A stretch of DNA of 64,000 bases from an uncultured Anaerolineae bacterium (GCA_938022205.1 CALIEB010000002.1:124001-188000), one strand, 5' to 3'; counted from the first letter of the stretch, positions 1 to 7,289 are shown. The notes: a model not told the origin generated them from the letters alone. Translations and numbers: made by a program.

Positions 1-853
1 TCATGCCCGCCGCCGCAAGCTCATCTTCAGCTTGCACAATCGCCAACGTCTGCTTGCCTGTTTCGGGGTCAACGCGCAGGTCTTTGAAGGCGATAACGGC
101 ATCGACAAGGCTCGTAGAGGGTGTAATCGGATACCATGCCACAAGGTTCACGCCACCCCAAATGGCACCCAGTGCGGCGGCTTCGTTGCCGGTGATGAGG
201 ATTTTGCCCTTCGTTTCGTTCATCGGTTCAAAACGATAGGGGTCGCGCTTGGTGACGTTCTGGGCAAAGTAGTCATACGCTAACTGCACCGCTTGCATGT
301 TCATGTCAGCGGGCTTCTTCTTGCCACCGAAGTTGGCCAGCAGCGAGGTGTAAATCATGTCAAGCGGAATGCCAAACAACTGTGCGACCGCGCCGACGTA
401 GGTCATGTTTTCGACGCGCTTCTTAAACTCACTGTCGATGTCAATTTTTGACATTAACTCTTTAAGCGGCACCTCATAATATACAATGTCGTCGCGGCTC
501 TTTGTCCACTTCCAATCGGCGGGCAAGATACAAACGCCGCCTTTAGGCAGCTTCGCGATGTCTTCGGCGGCGGTATCAGGATTGTACGCCACGACAATCT
601 CGGTTTGATGGCGGCGCGCAATATACCCACGCTTGCTCACGCGAATGGTATACCACGTCGGCAGCCCCTTAATGTTGGACGGGAACAAATTTTTCCCGTT
701 AACGGGAATGCCCATGTCGAACAACGTTTTGACCAGCACGTTATTCGACGTTTGGCTTCCGGAGCCATTTTGTGTTGCAACACTAAACGCAAAATCGTTA
801 ATAATAGGGGCGTGTTGGCTGATGCGTTCAGCCTCAAGGGGTTGAAGTACCAT
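1..853 (-). CDS. korA: 2-oxoacid:ferredoxin oxidoreductase alpha subunit (fused gamma+alpha), cut by window edge
   Basis: The first 284 codons of a subunit that oxidises 2-oxoglutarate or a related 2-oxoacid to acyl-CoA, passing electrons to ferredoxin in the cytoplasm. Seen: an N-terminal POR gamma-type domain (about residues 15-190) with QNGSGSQTSNNVL and GKNLFPSNIKGLPTW. It is followed by the start of the alpha (pyrimidine-binding) domain with GNEAAALGAIWGG and WYPITPSTS. This gamma-alpha fusion is the usual KorA build in bacteria with two-subunit KOR; the beta subunit would lie outside the window. Last gene of the minus-strand unit that starts with two aminotransferases. The ATG at 853 is the first start codon in frame, but its best Shine-Dalgarno is 25 nt away (separate entry). 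Substrate choice (2-oxoglutarate, pyruvate or branched chain) cannot be fixed from this fragment. Confidence 0.9.
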   Translation of the reverse strand, partial: MVLQPLEAERISQHAPIINDFAFSVATQNGSGSQTSNNVLVKTLFDMGIPVNGKNLFPSNIKGLPTWYTIRVSKRGYIARRHQTEIVVAYNPDTAAEDIAKLPKGGVCILPADWKWTKSRDDIVYYEVPLKELMSKIDIDSEFKKRVENMTYVGAVAQLFGIPLDMIYTSLLANFGGKKKPADMNMQAVQLAYDYFAQNVTKRDPYRFEPMNETKGKILITGNEAAALGAIWGGVNLVAWYPITPSTSLVDAVIAFKDLRVDPETGKQTLAIVQAEDELAAAGM

Positions 854-884
854 AAAAATTGCCGCAGAAACCTGCGCGCTCCTT
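854..884 (-). promoter_or_regulatory. Shine-Dalgarno separated from korA start by a small hairpin
   Basis: Read on the minus strand, AAGGAG (884-879) lies 25 nt before the ATG at 853. Between them is a perfect 5-bp hairpin, CGCAG-GTTT-CTGCG (876-863). If the hairpin folds, the effective spacing drops to about 11 nt, which would rescue an otherwise too distant ribosome site. There is no ATG, GTG or TTG in frame in the spacer (only a rare ATT). The function is inferred. Confidence 0.4.
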
Positions 885-900
885 TCTGAGAAAACGCTAA

Positions 901-1545
901 CTATGTCTTATTGTAGTCCTGTTTTTGTTGGGTGACGAGGATGTGTTGCAATTGTCGTGCAATTTCCATGAAGTTTGTCCTATGCTTTTGAAAGTCTGTT
1001 CTATCCATATCGACGCGCAACACGGGACAAGCTGTCCAATCGTCAATCCAAGCGTTATATAGCGCGTTGAGGCGCGCTAAATAATGCGGGTCAATCGCCT
1101 GCTCATAGGCACGCCCGCGCTGGCGGATGTGCCTGAGCAGCGTCTCCGTGCTAGCTTGCAAGTAGACGATGACGTTAGGCGCAGGCAAGAACGCCGCGAC
1201 TGCTTTATACAAGCGGCAATAAGTGGTATAGTCGCGCTCGCTCATCGCCCCTTGCTCAAAGAGATTACGCGCGAAAATCTCGGCATCTTCGTATACCGTG
1301 CGGTCTTGCACCACATAACCGGGATGCAAGTAAAGCTCATGGTGATGCTCAAGGCGTTTGCCCAAGAAAAACATCTGCGAATGAAAGCTCCAGCGCAGCA
1401 TGTCCTGATAAAAATCTTCAAGGTAGGGATTTTCGGCGTTCGCCTCGTAAAATGGTGTCCAGCCAAAATGCTCAGCGAGCATGGCGGTAAGCGTGCTTTT
1501 GCCCACGCCAATGTTGCCCGCAATCGCGATAAAACACTCTGACAT
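901..1545 (-). CDS. Deoxynucleoside kinase (dGK/dAK family)
   Basis: Cytoplasmic salvage enzyme of 214 residues that phosphorylates deoxynucleosides to 5'-monophosphates with ATP. Seen: P-loop GNIGVGKST at residues 9-17, the substrate/catalytic segment with QDRTVYEDAEIFARNLF (the DR pair of the family), and an Arg-rich lid (LRHIRQRGRAYEQ). Length fits the bacterial deoxyadenosine/deoxyguanosine kinase family. A longer upstream reading frame exists, but the ATG at 1545 places the P-loop at the usual distance and has an AAAGGG ribosome site. It lies 68 nt behind the lipoprotein gene and 47 nt before korA. Base specificity is not readable from the sequence. Confidence 0.88.
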   Translation of the reverse strand: MSECFIAIAGNIGVGKSTLTAMLAEHFGWTPFYEANAENPYLEDFYQDMLRWSFHSQMFFLGKRLEHHHELYLHPGYVVQDRTVYEDAEIFARNLFEQGAMSERDYTTYCRLYKAVAAFLPAPNVIVYLQASTETLLRHIRQRGRAYEQAIDPHYLARLNALYNAWIDDWTACPVLRVDMDRTDFQKHRTNFMEIARQLQHILVTQQKQDYNKT

Positions 1546-1613
1546 CGTGCTGCCCTTTATCGAAAACCATGCGTTGTTACACAGTGACAGACCACATGTT
1601 CTACCTTGTAAGC

Positions 1614-2300
1614 CTAACCCGCTGTGTTGTCCAGCGTTATCAGCACTTCGTCCAGCAGCGTACCGCGTGCGTCGCGTAAACGCACCCACGCCGGACGCAC
1701 ATACCCCAGCGTCGGCAAGTCAGCACGCCAGAAGTGCGCGTCATGGGCATTGTCCGCCAAGTGTGCGACGCGAAGCGTGCTGATTAGGCTGCCGTCAAGC
1801 CCCTCTAGCGTCAGCGTTAGCAGGGCATTCGCCTCACCTGAGAACACGCCTTCGACTAAAATCTCGTCGCCACCTAACACCGCGTCGGGCGGTGGGAAGA
1901 CAATCTGCCCCCAAATGCCGCTTGGACGGTCGGACAGCGGCGCGACTAAGACGGGTTGCACAAAGCGCGGTGCGTCATCTCCCGCCAGCAGTACCTGCAC
2001 CATGAGCGCGCGTGGCGCGTCGGCAACCTCAAGCTGTGACAGCCACGCCTGCCAAGTGCTGTCCGCCTCGACGGTTACACGCTCCTCGCCTAGCAGCACG
2101 TTGTCCTCGTCGAGCCAGCGCACGATGACCTGCGCGCCCTGCGGAGCGCGACCCTGCACTTGCACGCTGCTGCCATAGTAGACGCTGCCCACCGTCGGTA
2201 GCTCGACCACCAGCGCGGACGGCATGCGCGTGGGCAGCACAGTCGCGGGCGCGCACGCTGCTAAAATCGCCCACAGCAGCCCTAAGCCGAGCGCGCGCAT
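1614..2300 (-). CDS. Lipoprotein with Ig-like (Gmad2-like) domains
   Basis: Predicted exported lipoprotein of 228 residues. A short hydrophobic signal is followed by the lipobox LAAC with Cys16, so the mature protein should be lipid-anchored on the outer face of the membrane. The rest looks all-beta, with two modules of about 90 residues (about 35-120 and 125-228). Both carry the pattern of Gmad2/Ig-like domains (VGSVYYGSSVQVQGRAP; DAVLGGDEILVEGVFSG). No catalytic motif is seen. The start lies 3 nt after the stop of the upstream aminotransferase, so the two are almost certainly co-transcribed. The family assignment is a resemblance rather than a firm match, and the role is unknown. Confidence 0.7.
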   Translation of the reverse strand: MRALGLGLLWAILAACAPATVLPTRMPSALVVELPTVGSVYYGSSVQVQGRAPQGAQVIVRWLDEDNVLLGEERVTVEADSTWQAWLSQLEVADAPRALMVQVLLAGDDAPRFVQPVLVAPLSDRPSGIWGQIVFPPPDAVLGGDEILVEGVFSGEANALLTLTLEGLDGSLISTLRVAHLADNAHDAHFWRADLPTLGYVRPAWVRLRDARGTLLDEVLITLDNTAG

Positions 2301-2303
2301 GTG

Positions 2304-3476
2304 CTAAACTCGCTGTGCCAGTTTGCGCAGGCGGTCGCCCGCCGCGTGCAGCACGTCGTCGTGCTTGCAAAAGGCGAAGCGCACCGTTTTCGCGCCAATG
2401 TGACGATGCTCGGGGCAAAAGAATGAGCTAGGCGGAATGGTCGCCACGCCAACCTGCTCAATGAGAAACTTGGCAAACGCGAGGTCGTCACCATCGTGCA
2501 GCGCGCTAAAGTCCGCCATGACGTAAAACGCGCCTTGCGGCACGCTGACGTGAAAGCCGCTGCCCTGCAAGATGTCGACCAACAACCGCCGCTTGCTGTC
2601 GTAAAGGCGTGCCAGCTCATCGTAGTAATCCTGCCCCAGCGTCAGCGCGTGCGCAATGCCGTACTGTGCAGGGTGGTTGACCGCGTAGACGATGTTCTGG
2701 TGAATGCGCCACGCGCCTGTCACCAATTCGGGGTTGCCATACACCCAGCCAATTTTCCAGCCGGTTAAGCTAAACGTTTTGGCGGCACTACTTACGGTGA
2801 GCGTGCGCTCAAACATGTTAGGCAACGTTGCAATCGGCACGTGGCAATGGTCATCATAAGTCAAATGCTCGTACACCTCATCGCTGATGACAATCACGTC
2901 ATGCTGCTGGCATAGCTCGGCAATGAACGCTAACTCTTGAGCGTTAAAGACGCGCCCAGTTGGGTTGTGCGGCGTGTTCAACACAATGGCACCGGTACGC
3001 GCGTTAAAGGCTTGACGCAGCTCATCCGTGTCAAACGTCCAGTGCGGCGGACGCATCGGCACATAGCGCGGGATACCGCCTGCGTTCAGCACCGCCGGCA
3101 GATAGGTGTCAAAGAAAGGCTCGAGCAAGATGACCTCGTCACCTTCGTTGACCGTACCAAGAATGGCGGCGTACACACCTTCCGACGCGCCGTTGGTGAC
3201 CAGCACGCCCGTGTCCGCATCGACAGCCAAACCGTAGCGTGCCGCCACGTGCGCCGCGATGCGCTCGCGCAGCAGCGGCAGCCCATAGCCTGCTGCGTAC
3301 TGATTGGCGCGCCCGTCTAGCATCGCGCTGACCGCCTCCTCGATGACGCTGGCGGGACCGTCAAAGTCAGGTTTACCCTGCCCTAAGTTCACCGCCTGAT
3401 GCTGCTGAGCGAGCGCGTTGATTTCCGCAAAGATTGTCGTACCAAATGGCGCGACACGACGGGCATACGTGGGCAT
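2304..3476 (-). CDS. PLP-dependent class I/II aminotransferase (second of pair)
   Basis: Cytoplasmic fold-type I aminotransferase of 390 residues. Seen: NLGQGKPDFDGP near the N terminus, the NxPHNPTG substrate/cofactor loop (LNTPHNPTGRVF), DEVYEHLTYD with the Asp that holds the pyridine nitrogen, and the Schiff-base lysine K233 in SSAAKTFSLTGWKIGW. The SxAKTFSxTGWKIGW pattern resembles kynurenine/methionine aminotransferases (YbdL-like). Start at ATG 3476 is preferred over the upstream in-frame Met because it gives the family's usual N terminus and follows a GAAAGG site. It is 61 nt downstream of the other aminotransferase, so it probably falls under the same attenuator. The amino donor and acceptor cannot be read from the sequence. 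Confidence 0.9.
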   Translation of the reverse strand: MPTYARRVAPFGTTIFAEINALAQQHQAVNLGQGKPDFDGPASVIEEAVSAMLDGRANQYAAGYGLPLLRERIAAHVAARYGLAVDADTGVLVTNGASEGVYAAILGTVNEGDEVILLEPFFDTYLPAVLNAGGIPRYVPMRPPHWTFDTDELRQAFNARTGAIVLNTPHNPTGRVFNAQELAFIAELCQQHDVIVISDEVYEHLTYDDHCHVPIATLPNMFERTLTVSSAAKTFSLTGWKIGWVYGNPELVTGAWRIHQNIVYAVNHPAQYGIAHALTLGQDYYDELARLYDSKRRLLVDILQGSGFHVSVPQGAFYVMADFSALHDGDDLAFAKFLIEQVGVATIPPSSFFCPEHRHIGAKTVRFAFCKHDDVLHAAGDRLRKLAQRV

Positions 3477-3512
3477 CTTGCCTAAGCCTTTCGCTGAAAG
3501 TGAACGAGCAGC

Positions 3513-3530
3513 GGGGCGCAAGCACGCCCC
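3513..3530. other. GC-rich hairpin between the two aminotransferase genes
   Basis: Perfect 6-bp inverted repeat GGGGCG-CAAGCA-CGCCCC in the 61-nt gap between the aminotransferase genes. No U-run follows on either strand, so it is not a canonical intrinsic terminator. It could be an mRNA processing or stability element. Function is unknown. Confidence 0.4.
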
Positions 3531-3537
3531 TTCACGC

Positions 3538-4842
3538 TTATTTTAGCAGCGATTGCAACCCTTTGAAGAACTGTTCGACGGCTTTTTGCGTGCGCTCGGC
3601 GGGCAGCGCGTAGGAGAAACGCACCCAGTTTTTGCCCGCATCGCTGAAGTAAACGCCCGGCACCACCGCGATGCCGAACTCTTCCGCCAAATAGCCACCC
3701 AGCCCCTCGCTGTGTTCATAGCCACCCGCCGCGATGTAGCGCGACACGTCGATAAAGGCGTAGTAGCCGTCACCGATGACAAACGGCAGGTCAGACGCTT
3801 GCAGCGCAGCACGCAGGACGCGGCGGCTTTCCGCTGTGGGTTGGATGATGCCCTTTGCTGCCTCACCAAAGCCTTTTTGATAGGCAACAATCGCCACTGC
3901 CTGGGCGAAATAGGCGGGCAGTACCCCGTGCGAGGCTTGGCTAACGATGTAGTCGACCACGCGCTTGCCGGCGACGAGATGCGCGCTGCGCACGTTGGAG
4001 GCCCCCAAGCTCTTGGTCAAGCCGTCTAAGAAGATGAGCCGCTCGCGCTCTTCGGGCGTAAAGGCACGCAGCACCGCGTTAATGTCGGTCGGCGTGCCGT
4101 CGTCGGTCACCCAGTGGTAAATCCAATCAAACAGCACATAGTCAATACCTGCCTCTAGCGCGGTCTTCGCCAGCAAGATTTGCTCGTCCACAGGAATGGT
4201 GCGCCCGGTGGGGTTATCGGGCGAGGTGATGACAATGCCCGCGACCGCTCGCCCGTCGCGCTCGGCGAATGCCACCGCCTCACGGATGCCTTCAGGGGTG
4301 TAACGCCAGCCCTCTTCAGGTAAGCCCGGCGCGTGCAACACGTTCAAACCCACGCCATAAGGTCCCCAGTTGTAAGAAATCCACGGCACGCGCGAGACCA
4401 AGAGCAAATCACCGACACGCCCGCGCCCCAGCGCAATCATGGCGGCATACGCCTTGTTCAAACCGTCGCGCCCGCCTTGCACAAAGACGATGTTCGCGCC
4501 GCTCCAGCCCGTGTCCGCGCTTAGCTGCCAGTAGCTTTCAGCGGCAGCTTGGCGAAACAAGGGCGTGCCAAATGGCTGGTCATAGCCCGTGCCATGCTTG
4601 AGCTGTAGCTCTAGTGCCGCCTCGAGAATTTCGCGCGGCACGCCGGGCAAGCTCGCGCCGCCATCACCCTGCGAAGCGTCATAGACAGGGGCATCCGCGC
4701 CAACTTTTTGCTTGTACTTGTCTAACGCCTTTTTGATGGTGAACATGCGCGACGGCGGAATTTCCGTCATCTTCGCGGGGTAATCGTTCACAGGAATGAG
4801 ATACTTGCGGTCTACAGCGTACTGCGGATCGTTTAAGGTCAC
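3538..4842 (-). CDS. PLP-dependent aminotransferase under a histidine attenuator
   Basis: Fold-type I aminotransferase of 434 residues. Seen: VYDASQGDGGASLPGVP near residue 55, SPDNPTG (the substrate loop), DWIYHWVTDDGTP at the position of the DxxY motif, and the probable Schiff-base lysine K277 in FLDGLTKSLGASNVR. The start is the GTG at 4842, behind a very strong GGAGGAG site (4853-4847); the longer in-frame ATG upstream would sit inside the terminator hairpin. It is the first gene after a His-codon leader peptide and terminator. That context suggests a histidine-linked role such as histidinol-phosphate transamination, but the sequence does not look like a standard HisC, so specificity is open. 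It heads a five-gene minus-strand unit. Confidence 0.85.
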   Translation of the reverse strand: MTLNDPQYAVDRKYLIPVNDYPAKMTEIPPSRMFTIKKALDKYKQKVGADAPVYDASQGDGGASLPGVPREILEAALELQLKHGTGYDQPFGTPLFRQAAAESYWQLSADTGWSGANIVFVQGGRDGLNKAYAAMIALGRGRVGDLLLVSRVPWISYNWGPYGVGLNVLHAPGLPEEGWRYTPEGIREAVAFAERDGRAVAGIVITSPDNPTGRTIPVDEQILLAKTALEAGIDYVLFDWIYHWVTDDGTPTDINAVLRAFTPEERERLIFLDGLTKSLGASNVRSAHLVAGKRVVDYIVSQASHGVLPAYFAQAVAIVAYQKGFGEAAKGIIQPTAESRRVLRAALQASDLPFVIGDGYYAFIDVSRYIAAGGYEHSEGLGGYLAEEFGIAVVPGVYFSDAGKNWVRFSYALPAERTQKAVEQFFKGLQSLLK

Positions 4843-4867
4843 AGGACTCCTCCAAAGTGCTATCAAC

Positions 4868-4890
4868 AAAAAACCCCCTGACGGGGGCTT
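4868..4890 (-). terminator. Intrinsic terminator of the histidine attenuator (stem 3:4)
   Basis: On the minus strand, GAAGCCCCC-GTCA-GGGGGTTTTTT forms a 5-bp all-GC stem (extendable by G.U and A-U pairs) followed by six U. It lies upstream of the GTG at 4842 and downstream of the leader ORF. No complete minus-strand gene precedes it, so its natural role is premature termination. Confidence 0.85.
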
Positions 4891-4998
4891 CATTCACGAG
4901 AAAAGTACAGCACTACGCCCCCATCTACGCTTGTAACGGGTCATGGTCGTGGTGCGAATGTCGGTGCTGCGCGGCATGGACTACCTTGAGCGTAGATG
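4868..4998 (-). promoter_or_regulatory. Leader-peptide (histidine) transcription attenuator
   Basis: Four segments are visible on the minus strand. Segment 1 is CATCTACGCT (4998-4989). Segment 2 is AGCGTAGATG (4931-4922) running into GGGGGC. Segment 3 is GCCCCCGTC (4888-4880). Segment 4 is GGGGG (4878-4874), followed by U6. 1:2 pairs perfectly over 10 bp. GATGGGGGC (4925-4917) pairs with segment 3 over 9 bp (one G.U), giving an antiterminator. 3:4 is the terminator. The His codons lie in the loop between 1 and 2, and the leader stop codon (4927-4925) lies inside segment 2. Inference: a ribosome held at His codons blocks 1:2 and frees 2:3 (read-through), while a ribosome at the stop masks 2 and lets 3:4 form. 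Confidence 0.8.
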
Positions 4999-5023
4999 CG
5001 AGACAATGGCACGATTGTGGCAT
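4925..5023 (-). CDS. Histidine-rich leader peptide
   Basis: ORF of 32 codons plus TAG that begins at ATG 5023. It contains seven His codons, six of them in the 12-residue stretch HAAQHRHSHHDH (codons 16-27). That density is far above chance and is the hallmark of hisL-type leaders. It sits between a putative extended -10 promoter and the terminator, and overlaps segments 1 and 2 of the attenuator. The ribosome site is weak (AGCAGG, about 6 nt before ATG). Its translation is regulatory, and the peptide itself probably has no function. It is too short for normal gene finders. Confidence 0.75.
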   Translation of the reverse strand: MPQSCHCLASTLKVVHAAQHRHSHHDHDPLQA

Positions 5024-5049
5024 GAATTGCCTGCTCTGTCAATTTATGG

Positions 5050-5055
5050 TCTATA
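5050..5055 (-). promoter_or_regulatory. Putative extended -10 promoter of the attenuator
   Basis: On the minus strand TGGTATAGA contains an extended TGn motif joined to TATAGA. Transcription would start near 5043, leaving about 20 nt before the leader ATG at 5023. No good -35 box is visible at 17-18 nt. A competing TTGACA-17-CACAAT pair (5042-5014) would start inside the leader ORF. Confidence 0.35.
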
Positions 5056-5096
5056 CCAGTTTGCTCACCATTTGCTTGTGCAATCTGCTAAAATGT

Positions 5097-5123
5097 AGGC
5101 ACGCTTTTTAGTGCCTATTTTTT
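5097..5123 (+). terminator. Terminator-like hairpin in the 5' leader of the enoyl-CoA hydratase gene
   Basis: AGGCAC-GCTTTTTA-GTGCCT followed by ATTTTTT makes a 6-bp stem with a U-run directly before the GAGGAG ribosome site of the gene at 5136. A TAAAAT -10 candidate lies just upstream (5089-5094), so a transcript would start at or inside the hairpin. It may be an attenuator, or a terminator for transcription entering the divergent region. No plus-strand gene precedes it in the gap. Confidence 0.45.
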
Positions 5124-5135
5124 GAGGAGTTTACC

Positions 5136-5954
5136 ATGACCAACACCCCAGTCGAAGCCTTGATTGTCACCGAGCAACGCGGGGCAATCTTTGAGATTAT
5201 CCTCAACCGCGAGGACAAGCGCAACGCCATGAACTTTGCCATGCTCGACCAGCTCGACGCGGCGATTGATGCTGCCGAGCGCGCTTATAACGACAAGCAA
5301 GCGCGCGTCGTGCTGCTGCGCGCCAACGGGCGCGCTTTCTCCAGCGGCATTGACCTTGAGAGCTTCATGCAGAGCGACCACCCGCTCGGTGAGAACTGGC
5401 TCAAGAACCTGTTCCCCGTGACCGACCGTATCCAGCGCGTCTTTACTAAGGTAGAGAACTGCTCACTGCCTGTCATTGCAGTCATTCACGGCTACTGCTT
5501 GGGCTTGGGCTTAGAGCTGGCGTTGGCGTGCGACTTTCGCATCATCGCCGAGCGCACCAAGCTCAGCTTGCCTGAAACACGGCTAGGCATGATTCCTGAC
5601 GTAGGCGGCACCACGCGCCTGCTTAAGTTGGTGGGTCCGGCGCGCGCCAAAGAGCTGATTATGACGGGGCGTAACTTTGAGGCAGACCTCGCTGAAAAGT
5701 GGGGCATTGCCAGCTATGTCGTGCCAAAAGAACAGCTCATGCAAAAGGCGGAAGAATTGGCGCAAGAAATCGCGCTTTCCGCGCCGATGGCAGTGAGCTA
5801 CACCAAGCGCGTCATCAACGACATGCTAGAAAACCAGCGTGACTTGCAAATCGAGGCGTGGGCGCAGGCGCAGCTCATGCGCACCAAAGACTTTTACAAT
5901 GGGGTCACGGCGATGGTCACCAAGACTTATCCCGTCGAGTGGCAAGGAGAGTAA
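5136..5954 (+). CDS. Enoyl-CoA hydratase/isomerase family protein
   Basis: Crotonase-fold protein of 272 residues acting on acyl-CoA thioesters in the cytoplasm. Seen: NREDKRNAMNFAMLDQL near the N terminus, the CoA/oxyanion segment GRAFSSGIDLESF (about residues 65-77), the second oxyanion segment HGYCLGLGLELALACDFRI (about 115-133), and LPETRLGMIPDVGGTTRL with the Glu/Asp positions used by crotonases. Whole-length match. ATG 5136 follows a GAGGAG site. Only 6 nt separate it from the MFS gene. It lies opposite the attenuator-controlled aminotransferase unit, sharing a divergent 293-nt intergenic region. Substrate unknown; degradation of a fatty or amino acid derived enoyl-CoA is likely. Confidence 0.88.
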   Translation: MTNTPVEALIVTEQRGAIFEIILNREDKRNAMNFAMLDQLDAAIDAAERAYNDKQARVVLLRANGRAFSSGIDLESFMQSDHPLGENWLKNLFPVTDRIQRVFTKVENCSLPVIAVIHGYCLGLGLELALACDFRIIAERTKLSLPETRLGMIPDVGGTTRLLKLVGPARAKELIMTGRNFEADLAEKWGIASYVVPKEQLMQKAEELAQEIALSAPMAVSYTKRVINDMLENQRDLQIEAWAQAQLMRTKDFYNGVTAMVTKTYPVEWQGE

Positions 5955-5960
5955 GCCTCG

Positions 5961-7289
5961 TTGGACAACACATCGTCAGAGCAGCGCGAGGGCTTGTCTT
6001 TTAACCGCGTCATGCCCATTTTCGTGCTGGTGTTTGTTGACGTTTTAGGGCTGACGGTCATTCTGCCGCTGTTACACCTTTACGCAGCGGCGTTCGGTGC
6101 TACACCGCTGCAAATCGGGCTGACAGTGGCGGCATTCCCGCTGGCGCAGCTTGTCGGCGTGCCGATGATGGGCGCGCTTTCCGACCGCTACGGTCGCAAG
6201 CCGCTGCTGCTCATCAGCCAAATCACCACTTGCGCTAGCTTTGTTATGCTCGGGCTAGCGCAATCGTTAGAAGTGGTCATCTTATCGCGCGTGCTGGACG
6301 GCGTATTCGGCGCAAACCTCGCCACCGCGCAAGCTGCTATCAGCGATATCACCGACGAGAAGAACCGCGCACGCGGCTTGGGCTTAACGGGCGCGGCGTT
6401 TGGTTTGGGCTTCATTTTCGGTCCCATCGCTTCCCTAATCTCGTTAGAAGTTACCGGTTCGCTGGCTGTGCCGGCGTTTAGTGCCGCCTTTTACTCGTTC
6501 CTGTCGATTTTGCTCACGGTGTTCGTCTTCCAAGAAACACTGCACCCCGACAGCAAAAAAGCGAGCCAAGCGCGCATTTTCACGCCGTTTGTCATCGGGC
6601 GCGTGCTGCGCATTCGCGGCGTGGGCATTATCCTCGCCATCTTGTTCGCCGAACAGCTGGTGTTTTTTGGCTTTGAGAGCTTGATGGGCTTGTTCACGCT
6701 CAGCCGCTTAGGGCTGCTCGGACAAGCGAACGCGCTCTACTTTTTATTGATAGGGTTGATTTTGGTGGTGGTGCAGGTGCGCTTCATCGGCGTGTGGACA
6801 CGCCGCTACGGCGAGCGCAAGGTGGCGATAGGCGCGATGCTGTTGCTGACGGTTGGGCTGTTGCTAGTCGCCACAACCCCCGAGCAGCCGCACCCGTTCT
6901 ATATTGAGCGCAACACGCGCTTTGACCTGCAAGAGCAAATCCGCAGCAGCACGGAGGTGATTTTGGGTGACCTTAACGTCACGCTGCCCGACGAGACCCA
7001 GCGCGGCTTAGGCGGCGTTGTGTGGTTTTTGCTGGCGATTGTGCCGCTTTCGATTGGTGCGGGGCTGGTGCGTCCCAGCCTGAACAGTATGATAACCCAG
7101 CGTGTCGACAGCCATACCTACGGCAGCGTGCTGGGCGTAAGCACGGGCTTCGTCAGCCTCGCTCAAGCCGCCGCGCCCCTGCTAGGCGGAACAATCTTTC
7201 AGGCGTGGGGCGCGAGCGCGCCGTTCTTGCTGGGCGGCTTGACAATGGGCGCACTGGGATTGCTCGGCGTGCTGCTGCTGCGCGACTAG
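5961..7289 (+). CDS. MFS transporter (DHA1/TetA-like)
   Basis: Inner-membrane major facilitator of 442 residues, probably 12 helices. Seen: VLGLTVILPLL in TM1, the motif A loop GALSDRYGRKPLL between TM2 and TM3, and LDGVFGANLATAQAAISDIT, typical of the tetracycline/drug:H+ antiporter branch. Between about residues 296 and 352 there is a polar stretch of roughly 50 residues (around PEQPHPFYIERNTRFD) that forms an unusually large loop. The start is a TTG at 5961, 11 nt after a GGAGAG site; the first ATG (codon 19) would cut into TM1. It is 6 nt behind the enoyl-CoA hydratase gene and overlaps the converging Dabb gene by 3 nt. Substrate unknown. Confidence 0.85.
   Translation: MDNTSSEQREGLSFNRVMPIFVLVFVDVLGLTVILPLLHLYAAAFGATPLQIGLTVAAFPLAQLVGVPMMGALSDRYGRKPLLLISQITTCASFVMLGLAQSLEVVILSRVLDGVFGANLATAQAAISDITDEKNRARGLGLTGAAFGLGFIFGPIASLISLEVTGSLAVPAFSAAFYSFLSILLTVFVFQETLHPDSKKASQARIFTPFVIGRVLRIRGVGIILAILFAEQLVFFGFESLMGLFTLSRLGLLGQANALYFLLIGLILVVVQVRFIGVWTRRYGERKVAIGAMLLLTVGLLLVATTPEQPHPFYIERNTRFDLQEQIRSSTEVILGDLNVTLPDETQRGLGGVVWFLLAIVPLSIGAGLVRPSLNSMITQRVDSHTYGSVLGVSTGFVSLAQAAAPLLGGTIFQAWGASAPFLLGGLTMGALGLLGVLLLRD

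Noticed and set aside
4868-5040. T-box or metabolite riboswitch
   Set aside because: No T-box consensus, SAM, TPP, cobalamin or glycine riboswitch core is visible. A His-rich leader ORF with mutually exclusive stems explains the region better.
5014-5042. TTGACA-17-CACAAT promoter on the minus strand
   Set aside because: Good spacing, but transcription would begin inside the leader ORF. The extended -10 TGGTATAGA fits the leader better, so this is kept only as an alternative.
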